Counted from the stretch's first letter, positions 45,684 through 58,669 are shown. The stretch is DNA of 64,000 nt from Bugula neritina (GCA_964035545.1 OZ037765.1:3281001-3345000), one strand, 5' to 3'. The notes: generated by a model not told the origin, from the sequence alone. Numbers and translations: made by a program.

Positions 45684-46715
45684 TTAGCCGTTGTTGACTG
45701 TTGATGTGTTTTCATAACAGACTGGTTCCATCTGTTTAGTTACTTTCTCATAGACATGATTATCTGATGTAACCTGGGGATTTGTTATCTCATACTCAGC
45801 ACTCTGTACTGGCTCATCTAGTGTACCACCCCGATTCTTAGAAGATGTAGGTGTCAGGCCCACTTCTTCATATTCAGGATTAGGTTGAGCTCTATTCTCT
45901 CCAGACTCAGTATCAGAAGATCTTCTCACCAACATCACAATAATAATCACTACTAGTATAATGATGATGAAACCCATTGGAACACCAAGTGCTACTCCAA
46001 CCACCCAGCCTGTAGCAAAGGCAAAAATATACCAATTATCTCTATAAACCCTATGTGTAGGCTATAAAAAGCAAAAGCAAAAGCAAAACATATAAGTTAT
46101 TTCTATAAAAACCATATGTATAATTTAAAACTGCAGTTCAAAAAAGTTGAAATTTTTTTATATGAATTAACACTAAACTATAAGTTTACCGCTAAAAATA
46201 TTTAAAAATAAAGCAATGGTTTTGTCAAAGGCTTGTCAACTTATTTTGTAGTTTTTTATGGTTTATACAGATAAATTTACATTGCAAATTTGACCGACAC
46301 ATACATTGAATTGTTAATTCACAGATATAGGAGGATTGTTAGTCCATTTTCTTTTATTATCTATCAGCTTGCATGTAATGGCAACAAAACTTTTTCTTAT
46401 GAACCCTTCTTTGCAGATAGATGCTTTCCAGCAGTTAAATGCTATACCCCAAACCCTACATAAAATACATATATTGTACCAAAGTGAATAAATAGCCACG
46501 TGGGAAGCGTCTAAGCATCATATAATTGCATTGTATCAGCAGAATATCCCAAAATTATAATATAAGCCAAAATCTATATCATCTAAAAATGTTAACTGGT
46601 AAATAAAAATATAGACTAATTACAAGCGAAGGTACAGACATGGTAAGTATTCTCTTTTCTTCTGGTTTTCGATATTTTGTTATTATAACATCTCCATGAG
46701 TTAACTTGCTTCTTT
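45684..46715 (-). pseudogene. Receptor remnant F: last exons of a long-tail paralog
   Basis: The final exon 45684..46009 is open: the GWVVGVALGVPMGF membrane segment and a tail with PEYEEVGL, AEYEIT, HVYEKV and CYENTS, diverged from B and C in its second half. An exon 6 homolog at 46624..46715 is also open but two codons shorter (KLTHGDVIITK, LTMSVPSL). The CCP region at about 46309-46460 has decayed: the conserved PPICE has lost its cysteine (NNPPIS) and the N-terminal half is unreadable. No exon 7 lies in the short gap before exon 6, and no PAN, exon-4 or FN3 exons lie upstream before gene D begins. It is a partial, probably dead copy, divergently placed next to gene D. Confidence 0.65.
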
Positions 46716-47703
46716 CTGCATCATATTATATGTGAATGTAATATATATATATATATATATCATCTCATTAGTATATTATAGACACTGCATGGTTTGAACA
46801 TCAGCAGAGTTCATTTATGACAGCCGAGTAATATATAGAATGATGTGTTTAAAAAAATCAATCAGACATTTAAACTGTTGAGAGGCCCTGCTATACGCAT
46901 GCATTTTTGCAAAATTTTTTTTTATTTATTTTTTGTTTATTATTACTTATAAACAGCGATTGTTTTAGATTTTTTATAATAAATATTGACAAATACTCGC
47001 AATTTACAGAAGCTTTAACTATTTAAATTTTTAGCTACAGAAATACTGTATGAAACTCTAAGGAAAACTGCAGTTGCTTGCAAAAATTCAGTATATATAG
47101 TGCTAATTTTACGACGTAAAAGTTTAATAACTATATATATACTGATGGTGCGCTGAGAGTGGTAAGCTCTTGTGTATCTTTACTTTGCATGTTTGCAAAC
47201 TTCCAGTTATACTTCATGCTTATTTCATGAAAGTGGCAGTAAGTTTTCTGTATTTGTTTCCCAATACCAATATACAATAGCATGTAGGTAAAATGACGTC
47301 ATCAAGCAAGTGGTTTACATAAGGCAGTTCAGCAAGTAAAGAAAAAATATTAAAAGGCAGAAAATTTTTTTAATAATTGCGCTGCATGCTTTGTTTGTTT
47401 TCGGAAAGAAAATTTCTGCAGCTAATAATATGTTTCCTTCTTTTACCAGGGTTTCTACTTTGCAATGATTCAGATAGGGATATGGTTAAGGATATAGATT
47501 GTCTAGGGTATGAGCAGCTGTTTTTGTTTTTGTAAGCTTGTGACTTCCTTATTATAATACAGTCATGTGGTTATTTATACTTTGGTTATAAGAACATCAG
47601 ATGACTATATTAGAACGAATACCCATGCTGGTATGAAGTTTTAGTAAAACATCACTTGACTCAACACTGTTTTACTGTGTGAACATTGATACGTAATGTT
47701 AAT
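46716..47703. other. Spacer between remnant F and gene D
   Basis: Holds a short (TA)n run at 46741-46761 and otherwise unique AT-rich sequence. The promoter of gene D should be in its right part; no element could be assigned. Confidence 0.45.
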
Positions 47704-50700
47704 ATGGGTAGAATACAGCACTTATGTTTTTGCTGCTGGCTCTTTTTGGTAACTGTGCCCACCTCCGTGCCAGTACAAGGTATGTTAGATAGCATTTTGT
47801 AATATTATGTATTTTAAATGTAACTCACTCTTTGAAGAATATATTCACTTTTGTAGTTTATATTTACCTGTATATAAAAGACATACTTATCTGCATATGT
47901 ACTGTACATGTCAAATTATTATCAAACAGAGCTGAAGAGATAAAAGTAAGCTTTTAAATTGCCATGAAAGTAGTTATCATGTCTCTAATTGTAAAAAATA
48001 GTATCTTGGTATTAATTTTGCACTGTGAGTAATATGTTATTCTTTTTATGAATTTGAAGGAATGACCTGTGAATGGGAGTCAGGTCTGGGAATACTTGAT
48101 CCTTACGTACGGTATGATAGTGCTCTGACACTATTTGTAACCAGTGAAGATGAGTGTAGAGCTCAGTGCATGCAGCAGACATCATTTATGTGTGCCTCAA
48201 TAAACTACAGAACTGCAGGTGATGGAGAATGTCAACTGTTGGTAGAAAATAATCAGACTGCTTACACTGTTCACAGTACAAGTGGTGTCCGACACCAGTT
48301 TAGATATTCCATCAGACCAGGCTGTGCCGGTAAGTAACAGATATACGTTTAACTTTACAAGACTATAAGGCATGCCAAGGACAAGAAGTGGCATTGCATG
48401 GCAACCGTTTATTTTAAAAGATTCTGTTAGCATTATACCTGAAGTGAGCAAAAAGCAACTTGTAACTATTTAGTTGGTAATAAGTTTGTTTAAGTTTGCT
48501 TATTTCAATTGTTGTAAAGAGATGAAACAAAGTATTATCATGAAGCGTATAGCATTAAATATATATACAAAACTAGCTGTCCCAAATCAAACATTTTAAA
48601 TGAATTTAATTTCAAATATATTCTTATTATTTCAAGTCGGTAGAAATTTGAATGAGAATCAAAACTGGTGAAGCATGAAATATATTTTAAAAATTAAGGT
48701 GATTTGGTTAAACTGCAAGTTTAAGTTTTATCAATCTTTTTTAAAGACTATATAATTATCATAATTGTAATATGCGCAAGTATACTAACATAACACGTAG
48801 TTAGGGTACCTACATGTAATATCATTTCTGTTTATTAAAACAAACTTATTTGCTGCATTGTTGAAATAATAAGATAATCAAACTGAAACAAGAAAGATAT
48901 TGGCAAACTACTTTGACTACTTATATATAAGTATGTAAAGCAGAAAATTTATATTTTGGCTCTACAAATTTTATGATAGATCGAACTAAATTTCCTATAA
49001 TAATTCGTCCAATTTAGCCTAATTTTTAGTCCGTACTTGAAAGGTTTACACTAACATATGAAATTTCTGTTCTATTTAATTTGGAACTAAAGTAAATAGT
49101 TGTTAGAATACAGCGTGTCTTTTTTTATCTAATTAGAATCTAGTTGTCGTATGAAATGCATTTTGATTTAAAACAAATTAATTCTTTAGTATTTATTATG
49201 ACCAAGGCCATAAGGCATACTCATTGAATATTATAAACTACTTGCCACACTAAATATATTATAATGACATCTTCTAACCAACAGGAATATGGCAGCCATG
49301 GACAGCTACTAGAGGGTTTTTTCAGTATAATGGAGTACAAAAATACCGGAAGGTAGCAAAAAGACATCTCAGTGACTGCATGAGTTTGTGTTTACAAGAC
49401 CAACACGCCAACTACATCTGTAACTCTATAATAAATTCAGCCACCTATTCTACTTGTGACGTTGTTGACAAGAGATCAGACGATGCAGGAGTAATTCTAT
49501 AACTTTCTACAGATCATCAGTTTTTCAACCTGCCTCTCTGGTATTCAGGTACATTTTACAACAATTTTGTAAATATTTACTATGTTTAATTCATATATAA
49601 ATATTTCTAAATTTACTTAACAATACTAGTTTATTTAGTCTAACCACCACATAAAGGATAAGGGTAGACCACATACACCCGTGCAAGTATTAAATAAATA
49701 GGGTATGTCTGACAATTGAGAAATTTAGACATGGCCGGTGGCTTCACTGTAATGAAAACTCAGCTGTACCTTTTATTCTTTATACCTTCCAACCTATTTA
49801 AAAATTAATGTATGAAGTATATAAACTCAAAAAATGTGTTTTTTAAAACAAATGAGCTTGACGAAATTTTTGCGTGTTGCAGATTTTGCTTCTCGACTGT
49901 TTAATTGTCTATATATAGTTGTTTTGGCCACAGTATATAAGTACACTTACTAAAATATTAAGCATGACAGCTGGTGTGCCACATATCATAATATGTCATA
50001 TTGCAGTATAGCATACAGTTAGGGGTCACACAGGCTTAATTTTCTTTTATTCTGAATAGTACGGGTCTGCTGTGCTGTAACATTAGGTAGAACAGGGATG
50101 TATACTATGGCTTTACAGCAACATTGCTACTTGAATGCTTTTAAAAATAACAACATTCTCAAAAGATTTTTACACAAATTAGAAATTGGATATTATATAA
50201 GAGAATTTTGTTGAGTGTATTTATGTCAATTAAAATCTAATTTAAAAATTGGCATCAGTTTTCATATGCCCTCTTAAAGCTAACTATATGTTCTAGCTCT
50301 TCATTGTGACACCGTTGTAAATGAGGCCTTCATTTTATAGTCACTGTAGCTTATCACTATACTCATGCAGCTACTATAGTACCTAACTTAAGCTTTTTGC
50401 AGCTAGTACCTGTGGTCTCGGGGAAATTTGATTTTCTATGTTTAAAGCATTAGGTGTATAGTTATTCAGGCTTTGCTAAAACCACTTTATTCCAAGGTAA
50501 AATTAATTAGTAGAATTATGCATTTATTGTTGCAACTGTGGCACTGTCTGTCTGGTACAATGAAGTTTAAGTCCTTGCAGGTGCTTTGTTATCTATTTGA
50601 AATATTAAGTTAGGTGTGTTTCAAAGTGAAAAATGTATATCATTAAACAGTCAGTCGAAGGAGACTATAAAAATATATATATACATACATACATATACAT

Positions 50701-50706
50701 ATATGT

Positions 50707-50782
<76 letters not shown>

Positions 50783-50804
50783 GTATATATGTATACACAT
50801 ATAC

Positions 50805-50835
<31 letters not shown>

Positions 50836-53800
50836 TATATTTGATTTTGATTTTCATGTCAAATACTTCACTTGGTTGGGCGCCACAAACTTCTATCTAC
50901 TATTTATTTACCGCACTTTGTATTATGTAGTATAGCATTCAGTCACTTAGTGGCTATTTTCGACATATATATACTATGATTTATACTGCATGTCTTGTAA
51001 GTAATTATAATACATCCCTTCTGTTTGACAAGCATAATAATTAGTTTTGCTAACATGCATCTAAAATTAGATCACTATCAGTACAACTCCCATTAAATAG
51101 CTGCAATGAAATACTCTCAAGTTGATGTGAAACTAATTATGACTCATCAAAAACCTCATATAACTTTACAAAAACAGCATATGGGCCAGACACCATAAGG
51201 AAATGATATGGGGGCAGTTTGGATAGATATTGTTTTTGTAGATTTTACAAATTACCACATCCTCATAACAACCAGCCTGTGCGCTAGCTTTCCTGTTTCC
51301 TTGAGATCTTCACTGAGTGTTGGCATCACTTAAAAATGAATCAACATTATTAAATTAAGTTACTTGAGACCAACTCTCATAACAATTAATTTGTGACAGC
51401 AAATTTATCACAGCTAGAGCTTCATATGCAGTGTCAGTATGTTGCTTACGAGTAACTACATTTTTATCACTGCCAAAGTTGCAACTTAGCTTTTCTTTAT
51501 GCGCTTCTCTCAACAAAACTTTGTTGTCACAATTCTACTTCATACTTCTATAAGCCCCAAGTCTGGTATCTCTGTATATTTGGTATATCTAAATTTAGCT
51601 TCAGTAATGTTACCTATTTCAATTTTTGAAGCTGGCAGTTTAGTTCTCATCACACCCAAAACAACAAAGTTTACTGCAGTAACTGCTTGATATATCATAA
51701 TAATGGGCCTGCTACCATTTTCGTTTTGCTTTTCGCTAAAAGAAACTTTGAGAAACTTATAGTAAAACTGTGGTCCATTGCTAGCTGTGAGCACTGTATC
51801 TACAAACACTATTACTTGTCCAGTAGCGGTGCTGCTCAAAACTTCCCATGGCCTCAGAGAATCTGCTATAAAAAACATTATTAAATAATTCTGCATAGAT
51901 AGCATTAGGTCAACAAGGAAAGGGGATGGCTATAACTTGGGCATTTTGTGGGTTTCGTTATTCCCTTTAACACAATCAGCACAATTTATGCAAAGTTTTT
52001 ATATTCATTTGTTTCGGGCACTACACTTGGGAGTTTAGACCCAGTTCTTTTTTGTTTTTACTATGTCTATAGTATTAAATAACATCTGACTTACTTGACA
52101 GTCTTTAGTGGATTGACCACATGTGCAGTCTCTTTAGTTTCACACAGCCAACAGCCACTATTCGAGCCATAAAAGCTGGAAGGTTATCTGAATGCTTGTA
52201 GGGCAGTTAGCCAATCACATGAGGTTAGCTTGTAGTTAATCTATTAAATACTATAAACCACATCATTTGTTAGTTTTACTACATGTATACTGTAAAACAT
52301 TTGCACACTCCACTATCTCCTTTACTATCACTTAAATATTCTTTTCGGTAACTTAACATGATCTGCTGCATGTGACTTTAATTTCATAATACACCTAAAA
52401 TAGCTTGATTTAATTAAGTTATTCATACAGTCATATTGAACTATCTATAAACCACAGTGAATAAGTATTTTGATGAGTCAATTCTTGCTCAGGCTGAACT
52501 GACTTATAGTCACAAATCAACTTTAAACACGAAACCCAGTAATTAACAGTATACTGTTTTAGACAGTTCTTCAAGTACAACAAATACAAAAATTGAAACT
52601 TATGGATATGCTGGAATTGCTTTCATGTTACTCTTCACCTACAAGATAGAAGCAGACGGATATTTAGTTGGCTGGAAGTATATGATTGGTCGTTCTACTG
52701 ACTACTGTGACTCATATGCTGCTATCTGGAGACAGACAGGAGAAGGTAACTCCGCTGTATTCAATCTGATTACAGAAACTCTACTCACACCTGAAGATGT
52801 ATCTACAGGAGGAATCAGATTCCAGTTTGTACAGAACTCTACAGAAGTAGTTAGAAAAGGAGACTTTCTTGCTCTGTATGTAGAAGACTTGAGTAGCTCT
52901 GGTTGTAGAGGTAACCTAGTCTCGTTTAGGGAGAATGCAGTGGAGGATCCTCCAGCTTATGTACGTAAGGCGGCAAATAACCCTAACAAAAACAGAGTAG
53001 GCAGACTCACAGCTTCAGATGTTGTCATACAAAACAGAGGAGTAGCACTGAGAGCCTACATAGCAGGTAAAGCAATTATCTTCAAATTACAGTAGATCGA
53101 AGATAATTATAAAAACACAAAATTAAAGCATACCATTCAAACTTACAAAATTAGACAAAGCTTTAAGTATGTAACATATCTTTTACTGGTGTCATGATTT
53201 ACCTACTCAAGTAGAAATTATTTTAAATTCATTGAAAAAAGCCATATATGTTGTAGAAATGCCCTAATCCTAATAAATAAATGAAACTTCAAATACAAAC
53301 TAAAAATTATGCATTTAGCTAAAATTTTAAGTACAATGAAATTATGAGGTAAATTGAATATGTGCATGCATCATAATTATTTGTCAGTGAAACCCGGGCT
53401 CTTAAAAAGATGCATTTTATGTTTATGACTTAAACTTTGTTTTTCGCTGAACAATTTAACTTTAGCTTTTCACCATCATTATTTTGATTTATTTGACAGA
53501 AAACCTTAAAATTACCGGCACTCCAGTGTCATCTCATACAAACATTTTAACTGGTGAGATTAGAATCAAGTGGAATTCACCAGTTACACCATCCTATCAA
53601 AAGCTTGCAGCTTCCCACTTCAAAATAGAATGTTCTGACAACTCCAATTTCAGCACAATAGTAAGCTCTAAATTAGTTTCTATAGACTACAGAGAGACTG
53701 TGATTAGTAATCTGAATATACAACAACCTTACTATGCTAGAGTATCTACTGTGAGGAATTATAATGGTGAAGAGTTGATACAAGATGTCTATACAGTCAA

Positions 53801-56502
53801 TTCTTCAATTTGTGCAGGTATGATTATATTGAACTATATTACATCCTAGCGTAGCTGATTTTCTTTTCGATAAAAATGGCTGCATGCTAAATGAATTTTG
53901 CAAATGGCGACAAACCTGCACAATATTAATCTGGCAGTTTTGAAAAATAAATTTGGTAATCTTTTGGTTTGTTTTAGAAAGAAACAAACTGATATCAACT
54001 GAAGTTTTTATCACAGAAAGTGGGGTTCTGCAACCTGAGGAAAAGAGTGTTGTTTCTGTGTCTGTACCTTCATTGGTTAGTTACCGAAACATGAATTCTT
54101 TAAATAGTTATAAGTAAAGTATTTGTTCTAGTATTGCACTTTTTTCAACTTGCCAATAAATTCTTATTCTAATATTTATTTAGCTACCAATTAGGAAAAA
54201 TAAATTCAACTATGATTTTATACGTCTGGCATCTAGTATAATAAGTAAAGAGTCGAGCTTGTTTTCATATGATACTTTATTATTATACATATACTATACT
54301 ATACTATTCATATACATATACTGCTGTATATTATGTGTACTAAATGATTTACTTATAGAAAGATGACAGGTGTGTATCCAGTGTTACAATAATTTATGGA
54401 AGTGGACAATTATCCAATCAGATGAAGACTGGACAATGGTCTTTCACTAAACAGCCAGGTGTGACCTTTGAACTGACTATTAAAGTAGAGCTACTAGATG
54501 GACATGAGAATACAATATGGCAGGAAACATACACAACTAGTAAGAAATAAGCATATAATTTTGAGTGTACGTTTATTTTAATCATGTGGTATAAAAGGTA
54601 AATTAATATAATGAAACCAAGAATAAGCATAAAAGGAATGTGCTATTGAAGAAGTGAGTTTCATCACTTGTTATACACACAATTGGTAATGAAATTTACA
54701 GGCCTTTGAATATTGGTGACCAGGTAGCAAAATTTAATTATTCTCTTCTTTCTAGTTCAAAATTACAAGGCTTTCTAAAGATTATAGTGTGTTAATGTAA
54801 AACGTATTGCTTTTTTACCACAGCAAAATAATGTCCAAATTGTTTGCTAATTTTATTGAATTGTAATAGTTATATAACTCTATAATGCAGTTGCTATAAT
54901 GTACGCAGATTAGGTAACTTCTAAGGCATGACTTCTTTCAATTATGTGTTTGTATAATACGAGTAAGTAACTAACAGCAATTAGCATAAGCATTAGCATA
55001 AGTAATGGAATAAAAAGTGAGTTGTAGTCTATTAACATTTTTTGCAGTCTTTCAACCTATCAGATGTTCTCCACCTCCATCTGTACCCAATACTGAAGTC
55101 CATGGACTGGAAGGTGAATTCCATTCCAACTCCACAGTTTCATACTATTGCCAAGGTTTTGGTCCTGTTGTCATCACATGTGAACTGGTAGATGGTAAAG
55201 GAGAATGGTCTGACAATCCTCCTATTTGTGAACTACCAACTCAAAGTATGTGTTCTTCTAAATACTAGATTTTAATATAGATCGAAAAGGCTCAAAATTA
55301 AACTTTTTCTATTCATTTTTATTACTGGCGCAGATGTTTTAAGTTGTCGTATTATTTTTCATTGACTAGTGCATGCGACTTTGGCAAAGGTAATCACGCT
55401 GTAAGCTTGTGAAAGAGTATGCCGGCTCAAGTCTTATATATTATTTATCAGTTTGATCGTTCCTAAAGCATGATATTCAAGTATAATTTATTTCAGAAGT
55501 TTTTAAAAATTTTCAATTCAATTGTTTTTGAATACTTTTAGAAATGCTCAGCCTTGTTAATAATGTAAAATGTTAAATATATGCAAAATTAGACACAGGT
55601 TAAAAAATGAGCCTCATATGTTTTAACTATCATTTTGTGAAATTTCAAAATGCATATAATTTGCTCCATACTTTGTATCTTTTTAAATTTTCAAACTTGA
55701 CTTTAGATTTTCAGTTTTATATCAAATTTATTCAACTGAATATTAACAGATAATAAATGGCATTTGTTTTACAGGTGGTATTAAGGGGGCATATTCCGGC
55801 ACACCTTATAGCTGCTCATCATCTACCCAAGGTACTTGTTTATACATGTATATATACAGGTTTTTATTTCTAAGATTTTGCACACATAAAACTATTTTAT
55901 CTTGAAATTTTCACAATAGACTGTTTTTAAACTTGTGTTAAAAAATCGATTCTTTAAAGTAGTATATCCTTAACATTTTTTGACTCAGTTAAAAATGGTA
56001 TTTACAAGTTGTTTTTAATAAGTAACACATATATTAGCAAGCCATACTTGATGGTACATTGCTAGCCCTTGTTGCTGTATACAAATTGATTTATATTTTT
56101 AAAAATTTTTCTGGAACAGAAAAATGCTACTCGAAGTCGAGGTTTTAGAAACAAGCAGCTGTTTAACTCTGCACCCTCTCAATTAAAGTATATTAGAGTC
56201 CTTTCCTTTTTAATTTTACAAAGTGCAAAGTTGTCACTATATTCATTATGTATCAAACTTTGCTATATTTACCTTTTAAAAGTGTTAGTTAACACAAGAT
56301 TATCTCTGGTTTGTTTGTATTATTAGGCTGGGTGGTTGGAGTAGCGGTTGGTGTCCCAATGGGTTTCATCATCATTATACTAGCAGTGATTCTTATTGCA
56401 ATGCTAAGGAAAAAGTCTGCTGGTAATAGGTACAGAGGGCAAAGCTCACAAGCTAAGGAAGGAGTAGACAAAGTAGAACTGATACCTGCTCTCGTTAGTT
56501 AG
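47704..56502 (+). CDS. Receptor gene D: short-tail paralog on the opposite strand, with an in-frame stop
   Basis: Ten exons: 47704..47779, 48060..48329, 49285..49548, 52563..53066, 53500..53817, 53978..54075, 54359..54539, 55048..55245, 55775..55831, 56327..56502. They sum to 2142 nt (713 residues if the stop is ignored). Residues: 1-25 signal; 26-115 PAN1 (five residues longer than in B); 116-203 PAN2; 204-371 unknown module; 372-477 FN3; 478-570 split module; 571-636 CCP (shorter, SYYCQGFG); 637-655 an extra Ser-rich stalk ([15 protein letters not shown]); 656-713 membrane segment and a roughly 30-residue tail ending VELIPALVS without tyrosine motifs. Codon 188 in PAN2 is TAA (49500..49502). 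Exon 3 is phase 1-1, so skipping it would restore the frame. Either D is a recent pseudogene, or it carries a null allele, or it is expressed without PAN2. Confidence 0.75.
50671..50841. repeat. (TA)n / (TACA)n microsatellite
   Basis: Alternating TA, TACA and TATACA units over about 170 bp in intron 3 of gene D. The apparent ORFs across it are repeat translations. Confidence 0.93.
51344..51866 (-). pseudogene. Unidentified coding-like fragment, antisense in intron 3 of gene D
   Basis: The minus strand reads open from a good acceptor (TTTTTTATAG before 51866) for about 108 codons ([20 protein letters not shown] ... [10 protein letters not shown]-stop). In a second frame it continues immediately with [15 protein letters not shown] to YESWSQVT-stop at about 51344. 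The amino-acid make-up is protein-like and one frameshift would join the two pieces. I do not recognise the family. It may be a gene fragment or retrocopy, or chance. Confidence 0.35.
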
Positions 56503-58199
56503 ATTTAAAAAGCTATAGTGTGCCGGGCAAATGAGAACAAAGAGCTGTATATGATAATCTAATTTTTCAGACCTTAATATTTTAAAATCATGAGTATATA
56601 AAAAATATATTATTAAAAAGACAATGAGAAGAATTGAATTTAGGTACTCATGAAAAATATTTTTTTCAAATTTTACTTAGGTTTAGAGCTAATTTTTGTA
56701 GGGTTTAGAAGCAGCAAATTTACTGATAGAAAATTATTTTGAAACAGCTAAATAATATGACAATAGCAGTTTATACACTAATATGCACGACTGAAGAAAA
56801 TGCACAGCTTCAATTTTTAATTTTAAGCCGATTTAATGAAAGACTAGCTGCCGTGCAGCTTGTGGTTTTCATGATTGCAATTTTTTTAATTTAAAGACCT
56901 TTGAATTATAGGTTAAGCGTTTATAGCAGGCACACTTAGATTACAATTTTTTATTGTCCAATAAATACTTTTACAATCAGAATCATTCTGACAAATTACC
57001 TGACTTGCGCCAGGATTGTTGCAGTTTTTTTCCCATTATTTGATTGACATGCTGTCATCAATATACTTGTGAGAATAGCCCGGAATGAGTCATCTATCTC
57101 AACTCGCAGTATTATGATTTAGTAAGATTGAAGCTTGATGAGCAATCTTTGTGTTCAACTATGTAGTTTGTTGTTGGCTAATCTGTGAACTGCTTAATAT
57201 TCTATTATTTGACTGTTCATTATATTTGATATAAATTATGGTGGGCAAAGCTTAGTTCGCCAGAGCCCAAAGTTGCTGAGTGAATCTTGGTGATTTACTA
57301 AATACACAAATATCTTTATGTAGTAAATACCTCTTCAATAAAATTTGAACAAACTTATTTATACTTTTTTGCTAGCTTTTTGTTAAATAAAAAATGTACT
57401 TACCACCACTCTGTCAGTCTAGCAAATGTGCAAGTTTGGTGCAATTCCTCCTTTTCCTGCTCTTTGTTACTAATAAAATTGACAAGTTTATGCATCTCAT
57501 TTTTGAATTAGTTTAGTTTATCAACTTCAAACACTGTTGGGAAACTTTAATTCTATAACCATCTTGAGAAAATGAATTTATACAGCTATAGTGATGGTTG
57601 AAAACATTGTTAGCATTTAGAGCTGAAAATCTATGCATTTTTATTCAAAATTATATGTCATACATGCAGCTCACTCTGTTCAATGGTAATACACAGGGTT
57701 TTGAAACTATATTCAGAGTAAATGCACTTATAAGCCTATAATTTTGAAAAAAATTTAAATGGAATAAAGTGGTAAACTGTCCACTCCACAAGGTCATATT
57801 CGAGACCACCCAACAAGTGATCGCAATGATCCACCTGCCAATCGAAGAAACAACTCTATGTGATTTTGTTGAGAAGATGAGTCATAAACCACACAAAGAT
57901 GAGTCATAAGTTTTTTATGGTGGTGCTACAATTTCTCATATAAATATAGAAAACACAAAAGTTTATGTCTAGTTCCAAAAACTATATTTAATGAACAAAC
58001 CTAAAAATTATATAAAAATTAGCAGTTTCAAAAATAGTTTAGAACACAACAGTTTGGTAAGCTGTTTGAAGAGGTTTGAAAAAACTGCTGGTTGTCTTTT
58101 TATACTACTATAGCATAAATGTCGTTTGTGTTAAAGGCAGAACATTTGCATTTGTCTGATTTGTGTTAGAAACTTAACAAAAACCAGTAATTAGGATAT
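56503..58199 (+). repeat. 3' flank of gene D, right copy of the segmental duplication
   Basis: Parallel to 6300-8003 with small indels. It probably contains the 3' UTR of gene D. No other gene is supported. Confidence 0.75.
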
Positions 58200-58225
58200 A
58201 TATGTATGTATATGTATATTATATG

Positions 58226-58277
<52 letters not shown>

Positions 58278-58312
58278 TGTGCGCGTGTGCGCGGGTGTGG
58301 ATGTGGGTGTGT
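58200..58312. repeat. Compound microsatellite (TA)n-(TG)n, shorter duplicate
   Basis: Counterpart of 8004-8195 with a shorter TG run and GTGCGC in place of the GTGCGGG units. Confidence 0.9.
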
Positions 58313-58583
58313 GTTTTGACAAAAAATTACGTAGAACACAGTATTAGTATATACAAACATATTAACCTACTGTCACTTTTCAGCTTCAATACTGCAAAAA
58401 ATGTCATCAGAAAATGAGCCATGTATGCACAGAGTCTATTATAAAACAAATACTCTGAAATTGTATAGACATATGGAGAATAGCCAGGTATCTGTGAATA
58501 ATTTAGTACTGCATAATTGTAGCATGCAATAATAATGATTTACCATTATCGTTAGAAAAAAGTTGGTAAAAACGCTAAAATGG

Positions 58584-58669
58584 TCCCGTGAACCAGATTT
58601 GAACTGGTGACCTAAGGATTTCTAGTTGACAACTACAGTCCTCCGCTCTACCAACTGAGCTATCACGGG
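58584..58669 (-). tRNA. tRNA-Tyr(GUA) with 13-nt intron, copy 5
   Basis: The 86 bases equal copy 1; only flanking bases differ. It lies between the convergent ends of genes D and E. The site 10-30 bp to its right is the empty counterpart of the Tc1 insertion near copy 2. Confidence 0.93.

Larger units (their letters stand above)
49549..52562. other. Intron 3 of gene D
   Basis: 3.0 kb, not alignable to intron 3 of B or C. It contains a TA-rich microsatellite and an antisense coding-like fragment (51344-51866). The rest shows nothing recognisable. Confidence 0.5.

Noticed and set aside
45684-46715. F as the start of a functional head-to-head gene pair with D.
   Set aside because: F has only 3' exons; no signal peptide, PAN or FN3 exon lies between F and D, so it has no promoter side facing D.
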